Origin: Gracilimonas mengyeensis
GTDB lineage: Bacteria > Bacteroidota > Rhodothermia > Balneolales > Balneolaceae
Length of the DNA stretch: 64,000 nt
Assembly: GCF_900182705.1 (NCBI RefSeq)
Contig: NZ_FXTP01000016.1
Location: 1-64,000, forward strand
Direction: 5' to 3'
Shown here piece after piece: positions 8,668 through 17,610 of this stretch (the stretch's first letter is position 1; each line of letters begins with the position of its first letter). Below the pieces are notes generated by a model that saw nothing but the letters and a program-made list of their open reading frames with translations, was not told the origin of the DNA and did no database searches. The position numbers and the translations under genes are program-made.

Positions 8668-9069
8668 ATGGCTACACTCATACTTATTGACACAGACATT
8701 CTCATCGACTTTAGCTTGGACAAGCCTGCTGCTATTCAAACAATGGCCAATCTTGAAGATAAATTCTTACTCAGCATAAGCGTTATTACCGCCATGGAAC
8801 TGTATTCCGGATGCAGAAGCAAGAAAGACTTAAAGAAAGTGGATGAATTACTTTCAGATATTCACGTAGAATTTGTTACTAAACCGATCTCCCAAACAGC
8901 ATTTGAGCTGATGAAAATGTTTAGATCCAGTCATGGGGTGGAGATAAATGATATGCTGATCGCCGCCACTTCTTTAGACTTGGAAGCAAAAATAATCAGT
9001 AAAAACCAAAAGCATTATAAGTTCTTACCAAATATAGATCTTCTCGAATATTCGTTAATCGGAGTATAA
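8668..9069 (+). CDS. VapC-type PIN-domain ribonuclease toxin
   Basis: PIN-domain toxins of this family cleave RNA, usually tRNA or rRNA, with a Mg-dependent acidic site. The acidic residues are visible: Asp8 in LIDTDILID, Glu44 in AMELYSG and Asp95 in INDMLIAA; the fourth position is taken by the SKNQKHY segment near residue 113. The length of 133 residues is normal. It follows its DUF2281 antitoxin by 8 bases and is the second of three toxin-antitoxin modules in this island. All conserved positions look intact, so the module is probably functional. Confidence 0.9.
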   Translation: MATLILIDTDILIDFSLDKPAAIQTMANLEDKFLLSISVITAMELYSGCRSKKDLKKVDELLSDIHVEFVTKPISQTAFELMKMFRSSHGVEINDMLIAATSLDLEAKIISKNQKHYKFLPNIDLLEYSLIGV

Positions 9070-9145
9070 TCTCTTTAAAACAATTAAGAAACCAATCTAC
9101 CTCTAATGGATTGGACGGCTCTGTGACCTTCTCCGGTGCTTATCC

Positions 9146-9221
9146 TCGTTACGGCGCTTTGCTCCATAATGCCAACCGGAGGCTCTGCCTCAAACTATTT
9201 GCTTGGTCTGAACTTTTAGCC
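9146..9221. repeat. palindromic repeat family D, copy 3
   Basis: This copy shares tcgttacggcgct, cataatgccaaccggaggctc, cctcaaactatttgc and tctgaacttttagcc with copy 2. It lies between the VapC gene and the Phd/YoeB pair. Confidence 0.85.
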
Positions 9222-9326
9222 TCATCACTTGTGCCAAGCCCATTATGCTACCTATTCCAAAAACTTGATAATATGTACGGAATGGCGTACGTTTTTAATG
9301 AGTGATTAACCAACCAATTTTTCACC

Positions 9327-9569
9327 ATGAAAACATTAACAGCTACTCAAGCTCGCAAAGATATATATAAATTATTGGACGAAGCGTCTGATACGCACGA
9401 ACCAATCCAAATTACCGGAAAACGATCGAATGCTGTTTTGATCAGTGAAGATGATTGGCGGTCTATTCAAGAAACGCTCTACCTTAGTTCCATTCCCGGA
9501 ATGCAAGAATCTATTGTTGAAGGAATGAATACACCTCTTGAAGAAACCGAAGACGATCTCGACTGGTGA
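9327..9569 (+). CDS. Phd/YefM-family antitoxin
   Basis: The 80-residue product starts MKTLTATQARKDIYKLLDEA and continues with PIQITGKRSNAVLISEDDWRSIQETLYL, the standard Phd/YefM fold that binds operator DNA through its N-terminal half. Its acidic C-terminal tail (from about residue 60) is the segment that wraps and inhibits the toxin. The stop codon overlaps the GTG start of the YoeB toxin gene (GTGA overlap), so translation of the pair is coupled. Gene length and sequence are normal. Confidence 0.92.
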   Translation: MKTLTATQARKDIYKLLDEASDTHEPIQITGKRSNAVLISEDDWRSIQETLYLSSIPGMQESIVEGMNTPLEETEDDLDW

Positions 9570-9832
9570 GCAGGTACAAACTCGTTTATACTAAACAAGC
9601 AAAAAAGGATGCCAGGAAAGCCGCTTCCTCCGGTTTAAAACCCAAGATCGAAGACTTGTTGGAGATTATTAAAGAAAATCCTTTTGAAGAATATCCTCCT
9701 TATGAAAAATTGGTCGGTAAGTTGGAAGGAGCTTACTCGCGGAGAATCAATATCCAGCATCGCTTAGTGTATCAAGTCTATGAAAAAGAGAAAGTTGTCA
9801 AAGTAATCAGAATGTGGACTCATTACGATTAA
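9566..9832 (+). CDS. yoeB: Txe/YoeB-family mRNA interferase toxin
   Basis: YoeB-type toxins cleave mRNA in the ribosomal A site. The 88-residue product has the family pattern: the N-terminal YKLVYTKQAKKDARKA helix, NPFEEYPPYEKL with Glu47, the core YSRRINIQHRLVYQV with Arg59/Arg60 and Arg66, and the C-terminal MWTHYD with His86 and Tyr87. These correspond to the catalytic Glu, Arg and His-Tyr of the E. coli enzyme. The GTG at 9566 overlaps the antitoxin stop by four bases and gives the right N terminus. The module appears intact. Confidence 0.92.
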   Translation: MSRYKLVYTKQAKKDARKAASSGLKPKIEDLLEIIKENPFEEYPPYEKLVGKLEGAYSRRINIQHRLVYQVYEKEKVVKVIRMWTHYD

Positions 9833-9851
9833 TCGGTAGCTTAATCAAACC

Positions 9852-9900
9852 GTTTTAACCTCGTTCCCAACCACCCGGTTGGGAATGCCTTAGTGGACCA
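9852..9900. repeat. palindromic repeat family E, copy 1
   Basis: The stem ttcccaacc (9858-9866) pairs with ggttgggaa (9870-9878), flanked by ctcg and tgcc. The sequence ends with a second dyad ggaccacccggtcc. A related hairpin, ttccaacgcagagcgtaggaa, is at 38161-38181. Confidence 0.6.
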
Positions 9901-10164
9901 CCCGGTCCGAGTAGATGATCGTTGATCTATCGGCAACTTACACGGCATTTAACAGGGAGGCTGACATACTGTTGGTTCCTGAAAGGCGTGGTCTCCAACT
10001 TTCCCTCCTTACATTGACCCTGAATGTCTAACCACGGAAATAACGCCCCGAAAAAACTACTTTCAAGGCACTGACAAGCCTCCTGTTTCTCCTTCCGTAT
10101 TCATTTCAATGATAGTATATTTTGTGTTTAGGTATCTCTTATAAGATGAGATTAGTATGTAACA

Positions 10165-10368
10165 TAACGTGAGTTCGATATAAAACCCGTCATTGCGAGG
10201 TATTCAGCGACCGTATGGGAGCAAATACCGTGGCAATCTCCCGGATAATGCCTCTGAGCGTTGGTGGGAGATCGCTTCGTCGGTACGCATAATAATCTTA
10301 TGCACATAAATGGGCTCCTCGCGATGACCAGCCTTTTTTTGCGTAATTCTTATGTCGAACTCACGTTA
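10165..10368. repeat. family A repeat copy 2 with perfect 14-bp terminal inverted repeats
   Basis: The left end taacgtgagttcga (10165-10178) is the exact reverse complement of tcgaactcacgtta (10355-10368). Just inside are cccgtcattgcgagg on the left and ctcctcgcgatgacc on the right. The interior holds 'gtggcaatctccc' and its inverted partner 'gggagatcgcttcgtcgg'. This is the layout of a small non-coding mobile element. No transposase is present. Confidence 0.85.
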
Positions 10369-10460
10369 ACATAGATTACCTTTTCAAACGAAACGGAGTC
10401 ATTTAAGATATCCCACCTCACACAAACATTATTTTCAGCCTAAGTTATAATTTGTGATTT

Positions 10461-13400
10461 ATGAATCCATTGAACGCAGCTTTCAGATCTCTACCTGTTT
10501 TCCTTGTCCTCTCACTAATGATGATCCTGTCCGGAATGGGGGAACATGCATTGCATGCCCAACAAAACACCGAAGGTCCCGACTGGGAGAATCCGTCGGT
10601 GATCAACATCAACACGGAGCCTCCTCGTACTGAACTGACGCCCTACGCTTCTTTTGAGCAGGCACAAAAGGAAGGTGCTTCAAGCCTGGTGCGCTCCCTG
10701 AACGGGAAGTGGCGGTTTAACTGGTCGCCAACCCCGGAGGAGCGTCCGATCGATTTTTATACACCTTCCTTTGATGTGAGCAGCTGGAATCATATCCAGG
10801 TGCCCGGCAACTGGCAAACCCAGGGCTTCGGCAAAGCGATTTATACCAATATCACCTACCCTTTTGCGGTGGATACGCCTAAGGTGACCTCCGAACCGCA
10901 CGTCCAGTATACCAGCTTTGAGCTGCGTAATCCCGTGGGCAGCTACCGCCGCACGTTTTCCATCCCCAACCACTGGGACGGTAAACAGGTTTACCTACAT
11001 TTCGGCGGCGTGAAGTCAGCGATGTATGTGTGGGTGAACGGGGAAAAAGTGGGCTACAGTCAGGGCAGCTTTACCCCGGCTGAGTTTGACATCACCGAGT
11101 ATCTACAGGAAGGAGAAAACACGCTGGCCGTGGAAGTCTACCGATGGTCGGACGGCAGCTACCTCGAGGATCAGGATATGTGGCGGCTGAGCGGTATCTT
11201 CCGGGATGTTGACCTCATTGCACGCAACCAGACCCACCTGCATGACTCCTTCCTAAAAACAGATCTGGATGAAAACTACGAGGATGCCACCCTCGAGATC
11301 GATTATACCCTGCGAAACACCGGCAGCGGAAATGCCCGGAATTACAAGATCGAAACCCTGGTATATGATCCCGAAGGCAACTTGCTGCAGAATAGTGAAT
11401 CGGGATTGCGCGCAGAAGTAGGCCGGCTGGCTGCGGGAGAGATAACGACTGTCACCCGGAGTTTGCAGGTCGAAAGTCCCGAACTTTGGACCGATGAAAC
11501 ACCGACACTGTACCAGGCAGTCATCCGTGTACTCGATGGGAAAGACAACCTGATTGAAGCCATACCCTGGCAGTTTGGATTCCGTGAGGTGGAAAAGAAA
11601 AATCAGCGCCTGTTTGTAAATGGACAGGAAGTGAAGGTAAAAGGCATGAACCGGCATGAGCATCATCCACACATGGGGCGTTATGTGGACCGGGCCACGA
11701 TGATCAAGGATATCAAGCTGATGAAACAGGCCAACATCAACCTGGTGCGTACCGCTCACTATCCCAACCGAACCGAGTTTTACCGGCTCGCCGATCAGTA
11801 TGGCCTGTACGTGATGGATGAAGCCAACCAGGAATCGCACCACTTCGGTCATGGCAACGAGATGATGGGCGTGCCTCCCATGTGGAAAAAGGCGCATGTT
11901 GACCGCGGCGTGTCGATGGTAGAGCGCGACAAGAACTACAGCAGTATCATTATGTGGTCGATGGGTAACGAAGGCGGCGCGGGCCCCAACCTGAGGGCCA
12001 TGCGTGAGGCGATGGAGGCGATCGATGACACTCGAATAATCTACTACCACGAGCAATCGGATGTTTCCGATATGCTGGATGTCGATTATCCCTATCCCGA
12101 AACGCTGAAGGAAGCAGCCGAAAACAACCCCAACGAGAGTATTTTGGTGCGTGAATATGCGCATATGATGGGGAACTCCGGCGGTAATATGAAGGAGTAT
12201 ATGGAGGTTATTTACGATAAGCCGAACGTCATGGGTGCGGCCGTCTGGGACTTGGTAGACCAGGCGCTGGCAAAAAAGAAAACAGGGCGCCCTCTTCATT
12301 ATGCAGGAGACCCCACGCGCCTGACCCTGAATGACAACGAAACCTGGGCCTACGGCGGTGATTTCGGTGACGTACCCAACGATGGAAATTTCAGTCTTAA
12401 CGGTTTGGTCGGTGCCGACAGGGTACCGCATCCGCATTACTACGAATTGAAGTACGCTTACCAGGATGTCTGGTTCGAGGGTGAGGATCTCCAGCAGGGC
12501 CGTGTTGAGCTGATCAACCGCTACGATTTCACGAATCTGGACCAATTTGAGTTCCGGTGGCAACTAAGCCAAAACGGGCAAAGCTTTGCAGGTGGCGTGA
12601 TCGATGACCTGAGATTGGAACCCCATGAGCGTGCTGTAATCGATGTCCCATATCCTGCAAACTGGCAAGACCGGGAAGGCGAAATAACCCTGGAGCTGTC
12701 GGTGCATCTGAAAGAGGACAAACAATGGGCAGAGTCGGGTTTTGCGGTAGCTGAGGATCAGTTTGTGGTTCGTGAATATGATTATCCGGAGCTTGGTGCT
12801 ACCGGAGAAAACGAAATTGAGATGGAGGAAACCGACTCCCGGATTTCACTGACGCTACCTGATGTTGAGCTTACCTTCGACCGCACCAACGGATCGCTAA
12901 CAAGCTATCGCGTCAAAGGCGAGGAGTACCTGGAGCATGCCCTCGAGCCCTACTTTTGGAAGCTGCCCAATGACAACCAGAAAGGGAGTCAGTATATCCA
13001 GCGGCTGGGTGCGTGGAAATATGCGGCTCAGAACCGAACGCTTAAAGACGTCTCCGTCAATGAATCGGATAGCCGCTTGGAACTCGTATTTGATTTTACC
13101 TTACCGGTAGGGAATGCGGACTATCAGCTCCGATACGTACTTAGCAATGAGGGTGCGCTGCAGGTTCAGGCCGATTACCAGCCGGGCGAAGGGGAAACTC
13201 CGCTGATACCAAAGTTCGGTATGCGATTGGCACTGTCAAAAGATTATGATACGATTGAGTGGTACGGGCGTGGCCCAATCGAAAATTACCAGGATCGAAA
13301 GCATGCGTCACATCTCGGCATCTACCAGCTGGCCCTGGATGAGTTTGTGGTTCCGTATATCGCTCCTCAGGATAATGCAAACCGTACCGATACTCGTTGG

Positions 13401-13670
13401 ATCGTCTTCAAGAACAGCAGCGGGAAGGGGCTGAAAGTTAAGGGTTTGCAGGCCCTCTCATTCCGTGCCTGGCCCTATATGGAACAGGATCTGGAGCGAG
13501 CTGAACATAACCACGAACTGCCCGACAGCGACTTTATCAACGTGAACCTTGACCTGAAAGTCCACGGCGTGGGTGGGGTCAACAGCTGGGGCAAGCGCAC
13601 CCTGCCGCAGTATACCATCGACGGCAACCAGCCTTATAATTATGGGTTTATTCTAGAGCCGGTTGAGTAG
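10461..13670 (+). CDS. secreted GH2 beta-galactosidase (LacZ type)
   Basis: The 1069-residue enzyme hydrolyses terminal beta-galactosides. A signal peptide occupies residues 1-34, ending ALHAQQ, so the enzyme is periplasmic or exported. Domains follow the LacZ order: sugar-binding jelly roll about 60-250, immunoglobulin-like about 255-370, TIM barrel about 375-680 and beta-galactosidase small-chain domain about 780-1065. The acid/base is Glu504 in WSMGNEGG and the nucleophile Glu565 in VREYAHMMGNS. IEWYGRGPIENYQDR in the last domain is a strong LacZ signature. No SusC/SusD pair or other glycosidase is adjacent, so it does not sit in a polysaccharide utilisation locus here. Base composition is more GC-rich than the preceding island. 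Confidence 0.95.
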   Translation: MNPLNAAFRSLPVFLVLSLMMILSGMGEHALHAQQNTEGPDWENPSVININTEPPRTELTPYASFEQAQKEGASSLVRSLNGKWRFNWSPTPEERPIDFYTPSFDVSSWNHIQVPGNWQTQGFGKAIYTNITYPFAVDTPKVTSEPHVQYTSFELRNPVGSYRRTFSIPNHWDGKQVYLHFGGVKSAMYVWVNGEKVGYSQGSFTPAEFDITEYLQEGENTLAVEVYRWSDGSYLEDQDMWRLSGIFRDVDLIARNQTHLHDSFLKTDLDENYEDATLEIDYTLRNTGSGNARNYKIETLVYDPEGNLLQNSESGLRAEVGRLAAGEITTVTRSLQVESPELWTDETPTLYQAVIRVLDGKDNLIEAIPWQFGFREVEKKNQRLFVNGQEVKVKGMNRHEHHPHMGRYVDRATMIKDIKLMKQANINLVRTAHYPNRTEFYRLADQYGLYVMDEANQESHHFGHGNEMMGVPPMWKKAHVDRGVSMVERDKNYSSIIMWSMGNEGGAGPNLRAMREAMEAIDDTRIIYYHEQSDVSDMLDVDYPYPETLKEAAENNPNESILVREYAHMMGNSGGNMKEYMEVIYDKPNVMGAAVWDLVDQALAKKKTGRPLHYAGDPTRLTLNDNETWAYGGDFGDVPNDGNFSLNGLVGADRVPHPHYYELKYAYQDVWFEGEDLQQGRVELINRYDFTNLDQFEFRWQLSQNGQSFAGGVIDDLRLEPHERAVIDVPYPANWQDREGEITLELSVHLKEDKQWAESGFAVAEDQFVVREYDYPELGATGENEIEMEETDSRISLTLPDVELTFDRTNGSLTSYRVKGEEYLEHALEPYFWKLPNDNQKGSQYIQRLGAWKYAAQNRTLKDVSVNESDSRLELVFDFTLPVGNADYQLRYVLSNEGALQVQADYQPGEGETPLIPKFGMRLALSKDYDTIEWYGRGPIENYQDRKHASHLGIYQLALDEFVVPYIAPQDNANRTDTRWIVFKNSSGKGLKVKGLQALSFRAWPYMEQDLERAEHNHELPDSDFINVNLDLKVHGVGGVNSWGKRTLPQYTIDGNQPYNYGFILEPVE

Positions 13671-14275
13671 CGGTTATTCGCAAATCGTTAATCGAAAATC
13701 GGTCTATCGAAATTCTATTGGAATCAGCATTCAGCTGATTCAAGGTTTCTATGAGTTGTAAGTGAAGAGTCTTTTGAGGCAGAGAGATAATATTCTGCAG
13801 ATTGTTGATTGACCGGTTAGCGATCTGCGAGCGGCGAACTAAATAATCCTGCTAATCCTAAAATCCCGTTAATCATGGTTCAAACAGAATAAACTTAAGC
13901 GACTTTACAACGGACCCTATCTCTGCTCCTTTCCCTCCGGCTCACTTATAACGCATTTTTTCTTTGGCCGCGCCGCAGGGCAAGGGGACGCTTTGGTGAC
14001 AATCTCCTTCTAATTCAAAAATCTTCCGTTTGCGGTGAAGAACTCTTTCTTCCGAGCTGATAAGCGGTAACCAACAGATAGACGATTAATCGATAGACCG
14101 ATTTGCGAGTGGCGATTATTAATTCCTGTTTCAACCTCATTCCGGAGCCAGGTAAAGTGTTAAAAATGGCCTTCGAATTTCCTACCCTCTACAATCCTGC
14201 ACCAGATACTCCCTAAATGTTGCCTAAGCCCGAATTTCCGTTATATTGATGGTATAACATCCTAACGGTATAGCT
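13671..14275. other. intergenic region with repeat fragments
   Basis: There is no gene in these 605 bases. The word 'tcgcaaatcg...aatcggtctatcga' near 13678-13714 returns inverted as 'tcgatagaccgatttgcga' near 14090-14108, which makes the gap a large imperfect dyad. It encloses the phrase 'aatcccgttaatcatggttcaaac' (13862-13885; a related word is at 30477-30492) and family C copy 1 (13912-14000). The last 60 bases probably carry the promoter of the redox operon. Confidence 0.6.
13912..14000. repeat. dispersed repeat family C, copy 1
   Basis: The element begins ggaccctatctctgctcctttccct and ends gggcaaggggacgctttggtga. The same opening and closing words appear at 30151-30283 and 37906-38030. 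The ends are partly complementary (tttccct with agggca/aggg). Confidence 0.75.
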
Positions 14276-14755
14276 ATGAAATTCTTCCTTGCCTTCCTGA
14301 TATTTCTCTCATCAGCCGCAATTACGGGTCCTGAAGTGTATAACTTCAAGCTCAAAAACCTGGATAACCAGACCGTTTCCTATGAAGAATTAAAGGGCGA
14401 AAAGCTTACGGTGATTGACTTCTGGGCGACCTGGTGTAAACCCTGCATCAAATCTATCCCCAAATTAGTGGAAATGAATGATCGTCTGGCTGCACAGGGT
14501 GTACAGTTTATTGGCATTAGCGTAGATGGACCAAGAAATCTCTCCAAGGTAAAACCCTTCGCTAAATCCATGGGGGTAGATTACCCCATTCTTTTGGATA
14601 CCGATAACAACGTGATGTCTCGCCTGCGTGTGTATGCCGTGCCTACCCTTTTGATTGTAAACAGTGACGACGAAGTGGTGTACTTCCATGAAGGCTACAC
14701 GCCCGGGGATGAGAGAATGATTGAGGCTGAAATCTCCAAACTTTTAAAAGAATGA
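14276..14755 (+). CDS. TlpA-like periplasmic thiol:disulfide oxidoreductase
   Basis: A 159-residue thioredoxin-fold protein with an N-terminal export signal (residues 1-15) and the redox motif WCKPC with Cys54 and Cys57. The cis-proline loop AVPTLLIV near residue 122 completes the site. TlpA/ResA proteins of this size act in the periplasm, reducing disulfides of client proteins such as cytochromes or metal-transport proteins. The stop overlaps the ATG of the DUF6029 barrel gene (ATGA), so the two are translationally coupled. It opens a three-gene operon that includes a second redoxin. The client is unknown; the neighbouring receptor with a CxxC plug is a candidate. Confidence 0.9.
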   Translation: MKFFLAFLIFLSSAAITGPEVYNFKLKNLDNQTVSYEELKGEKLTVIDFWATWCKPCIKSIPKLVEMNDRLAAQGVQFIGISVDGPRNLSKVKPFAKSMGVDYPILLDTDNNVMSRLRVYAVPTLLIVNSDDEVVYFHEGYTPGDERMIEAEISKLLKE

Positions 14756-16260
14756 AGTGGGCCGTCATTGCCATAGTATTTGGGCTAATCGCCTGGAATT
14801 CCTCTTCCGCCTGGGCGCAGCTGTATGGCACCAACCTGTTTGAGTTTCAATACGGAAACCTGCCTTTTGAAGGAAACACCGATCTCACTACCTCTTACGA
14901 TCGGCTAAACCTTTTTTATGATCAGGAAAATATAAGCGTGTACGGCCGGTTTGAATCCTTCATGACGCCCTATAACGATCGCAATTACTTTTCGATGACC
15001 CAAAAACGCCTGCAGTACCAGGATGAAAGCTTTAACATCCGCATCGGAAATTTCTACGAAACGCTGGGCCGAGGCCTGTTGCTGCGCAGTTATGAAATTC
15101 CCGGCTCAGTGTACGAGGATGATTTTTACCGCACCCGCTATGCTTTTAACAGAGATCAGGAAGGCGTGGCTATTGGCTACAGTAATGACTGGGCAGAAGT
15201 TACTGCGCTACGGGCCCGGCCGTTGTATAACCCGCTGCCTCCAAACTTTAAACCGGATAGTGCGCGCCGCCCCGACTTGATTGAGGCGGTAGAATCTAAT
15301 TTTAATCTCACCGATGATCTTAGTTTTGGCGGAACCTTCATGAGAAGCCATTCAGATGGAGAAAGCATCTACCGGGAATTCGCTTCCCTCATGTACAACT
15401 ACAACACGCCATTCAACCTTCAGCTATACGGCGAATATGCTTTTGACACTGATTTCGCGTTGTTTCAATTCAGGGAAGAAGATTCTTATGCCCTCTATAG
15501 CGGACTCAACTATTTCTATGAGTCGTTTGGCGTTAGTGTTGAATACAAAAACTACCACAACTTTCGTCTGGGTGCCGGCTATAACGATCCTCCTTCTCTA
15601 ATCAAAGAACACACATACCCGGTACTCAACCGAAGTACGCATGTGCTGCAAACGCGGGACGAATCAGGATTCCAGTTTGAAGTTTTTTACACCTTTGAGG
15701 GCGGACATTCTTTAACCGCCAATTACACCCGTGCCGTCAATGATATTTCGCAAGCCTACCAATTCAGAGAGTATTTTTTGGAAGGCACCTACCTGTTAAA
15801 TGACTTCCTTTCCTTTAAATCATTTCTGGATTATGCCACCGATGAATTGCAGGGAGAAGAACACAGGGTTTCCGGCGGGTTGATTGTAGACAAGAGCTTC
15901 AACTACGAGTGGAATCTCACAGTAGATCTACAATTTCAGCAGTTTGACCGAAGCTTCAATCCCGATAAAATCAGAAACTACTATGGTTCTGCTTCGGTAG
16001 GCTTCCCGCCTGATCTAACCATCAGTGCCGTGTTTGAAGCCAGTAATGACTTGAATCTTACAGACAACCCCAACACCCTGGAAATTGAAGGCGACACCCG
16101 GTTTTGGCTGGGTGGCAATCTCCGCTACAAGATTAACCGCTCCCATACGTTAGATCTTTTTGGAGGGAAGCGACGCGGGGGGACTGCGTGTACCTCCGGC
16201 ATTTGTTATGAAATTTTAGACTTTGAAGGCGTTGAAATGAGATTCACTACCCGTTTTTAA
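14752..16260 (+). CDS. DUF6029-like outer-membrane beta-barrel protein
   Basis: The 502-residue product has a signal peptide ending SSAWAQ (about residue 23). The rest is a succession of short amphipathic aromatic strands ending in the C-terminal aromatic MRFTTRF, a normal outer-membrane barrel terminus. The segment IRIGNFYETLGRGLLLRSYE is characteristic of DUF6029 proteins in Bacteroidota and relatives. Function is unknown; it lies between two thioredoxin-fold genes, overlapping the first by four bases and leaving 18 before the second. Two cysteines close to the C terminus (GGTACTSGICYE) are unusual in a barrel and could be a thiol substrate of its neighbours. Confidence 0.85.
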   Translation: MKWAVIAIVFGLIAWNSSSAWAQLYGTNLFEFQYGNLPFEGNTDLTTSYDRLNLFYDQENISVYGRFESFMTPYNDRNYFSMTQKRLQYQDESFNIRIGNFYETLGRGLLLRSYEIPGSVYEDDFYRTRYAFNRDQEGVAIGYSNDWAEVTALRARPLYNPLPPNFKPDSARRPDLIEAVESNFNLTDDLSFGGTFMRSHSDGESIYREFASLMYNYNTPFNLQLYGEYAFDTDFALFQFREEDSYALYSGLNYFYESFGVSVEYKNYHNFRLGAGYNDPPSLIKEHTYPVLNRSTHVLQTRDESGFQFEVFYTFEGGHSLTANYTRAVNDISQAYQFREYFLEGTYLLNDFLSFKSFLDYATDELQGEEHRVSGGLIVDKSFNYEWNLTVDLQFQQFDRSFNPDKIRNYYGSASVGFPPDLTISAVFEASNDLNLTDNPNTLEIEGDTRFWLGGNLRYKINRSHTLDLFGGKRRGGTACTSGICYEILDFEGVEMRFTTRF

Positions 16261-16278
16261 CCAATAAGAGGATGCCCT

Positions 16279-17097
16279 ATGAAAAAAGCATTCACCATTT
16301 TATCCCTGTTCCTGATAACACAAACCGCCCTGATGGCGCAAGTAGAAGTTGGAGAAAAAGCGCCGGATTTCACCTACAACTCCCTGGATCATGGCGAAAT
16401 ATCCCTCTCCGATTATGAGGGCAAAGTGGTGTATCTGTTTTTCTTTGGGGCTACCTGTCCGCTTTGCCGAGGAGCCGCGCCTACTATACGCGATGACATA
16501 CACGCTATGTTTGCTTCCAATCCCAATTTTGTAGCGCTGGGTATAGAAGTATGGAATGACCCGGTATCGGCTGTTGAAACCTTTAAGAGTGATTTTAACC
16601 TGACTTTCCCGTTATTGCTAATGGCCAAACAGACTTCCGTAGATTATTACGGCAAAACCGAATATGACAACTCCCTTGTGGTTAATGCAGATGGCACCCT
16701 CATTTTCAAGAGTGCGGACAACTCCTCGGCCGACAACAACATTTCTGAAATTCAGCAAACCATTGAAGAAGCCCTTTCCGGTATCACCACCTCTACGGAA
16801 CAGCCCGAAAACCTGCCCAACAAAATCACCCTTCAGCAAAACTATCCCAACCCCTTCAATCCCAGTACGACCATACGTTATACCCTCAACAAGCCCTCAC
16901 AGGTAACACTTAAGGTGTATAATGTGCTGGGTGCTGAAGTAGCCACCCTGGTAAACGAACGTCAATCTGCCGGAGAGAAAACCGTTACCTGGAATGCGCT
17001 AAGCTCCTCCGGCCAGGCCCTGCCATCCGGTCTGTACATGTATCAACTCAAAGCCGAAAACCAGGTACTTACCAAGAAGATGACGCTAATTAAATGA
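16279..17097 (+). CDS. redoxin with T9SS type A C-terminal sorting domain
   Basis: The 272-residue protein has a signal peptide (1-20), a peroxiredoxin/TlpA-type redoxin domain at about 22-165 with the motif GATCPLCRG (Cys60, Cys63), and a type A sorting domain from about 187. The latter contains LQQNYPNPFNPSTTIRYTL and ends SGLYMYQLKAENQVLTKKM. That domain directs passage through the type IX secretion system, so this oxidoreductase should be surface-attached or released. It is the third gene of the operon starting at 14276, with a convergent thioredoxin gene 36 bases beyond its stop. A redoxin exported by T9SS is less usual than a periplasmic one. Confidence 0.92.
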   Translation: MKKAFTILSLFLITQTALMAQVEVGEKAPDFTYNSLDHGEISLSDYEGKVVYLFFFGATCPLCRGAAPTIRDDIHAMFASNPNFVALGIEVWNDPVSAVETFKSDFNLTFPLLLMAKQTSVDYYGKTEYDNSLVVNADGTLIFKSADNSSADNNISEIQQTIEEALSGITTSTEQPENLPNKITLQQNYPNPFNPSTTIRYTLNKPSQVTLKVYNVLGAEVATLVNERQSAGEKTVTWNALSSSGQALPSGLYMYQLKAENQVLTKKMTLIK

Positions 17098-17133
17098 TGT
17101 GAATGTCGAATAAAATTTCTTCCCAAGCCAAGG

Positions 17134-17601
17134 TCAATACTTAGCGGCAACAGCTTCTAACAACGGCTCAAGTTCTTCAGGCTGTACAAACCCGGTTATA
17201 TGAAAAAGATATTCGCCCTCCTCTGAAAGCATCACAATAGCAGGCACGGATTGCACCTGTAGCTTTTGTGCCAAACGCAGCGGGGTTAACGAATAATGCT
17301 GGAAATGCTTTTTGGTTTCGTTGTCATCCCGGTTTAAATGGGTGAGAATAAATTTCTTGTTTAAGGTATTTGATAACTCCGGGTACACCTCTTTTTGCAT
17401 TTTCTTGCACCAACCACACCAGGGAGCCCAAACATCCACCAGAATTGGCTTGTCTTCCTTTTTCGCAAGTTCCATGGCTTCTTCAAAAGATGCCCAGTTC
17501 AGTTCTTTTTCCTGGGCTAAGACCGAATCTACAGCAATCAACCCAACCAGAATTACAATGCAGGGAGCCAACCACTTAAAGGATAATTTTTTGTGATACA
17601 T
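17134..17601 (-). CDS. periplasmic thioredoxin-family protein
   Basis: The 155-residue product has a signal peptide (about residues 1-30, ending SVLAQ) and the active site WAPWCGWCKKMQ with Cys62 and Cys65, followed by the cis-proline loop VQSVPAIVM. This WCGWCK variant is typical of DUF255/SoxW/thioredoxin-7-like periplasmic reductases. It begins nine bases after the stop of the TonB-dependent receptor gene on the same strand, so it is cotranscribed with the receptor and probably under the same metal-dependent control. A role in keeping receptor or substrate thiols reduced is an inference. Confidence 0.9.
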   Translation of the reverse strand: MYHKKLSFKWLAPCIVILVGLIAVDSVLAQEKELNWASFEEAMELAKKEDKPILVDVWAPWCGWCKKMQKEVYPELSNTLNKKFILTHLNRDDNETKKHFQHYSLTPLRLAQKLQVQSVPAIVMLSEEGEYLFHITGFVQPEELEPLLEAVAAKY

Positions 17602-17610
17602 GGATATCCT

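Larger units (their letters stand above)
9833..10460. other. repeat-rich intergenic region
   Basis: This 628-base gap has no convincing gene. At 9852-9900 there is a hairpin of the 'ctcgttccc...gggaatgcc' type (family E; pair ttcccaacc with ggttgggaa) followed by a second small dyad, ggacc/ggtcc. At 10165-10368 there is family A copy 2. The final 90 bases upstream of the beta-galactosidase gene are AT-rich and probably hold its promoter. Confidence 0.6.

Noticed and set aside
7603-9221. Family D repeats as integron attC sites
   Set aside because: The hairpin word cgttacgg...ccgtaatg does not contain the GTTRRRY/RYYYAAC cores, so these copies are treated as REP-like palindromes.
11253-12563. 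436-codon open frame on the minus strand inside the beta-galactosidase gene
   Set aside because: It is the complement of the well-conserved GH2 barrel; histidine-, valine- and isoleucine-rich composition indicates a shadow.
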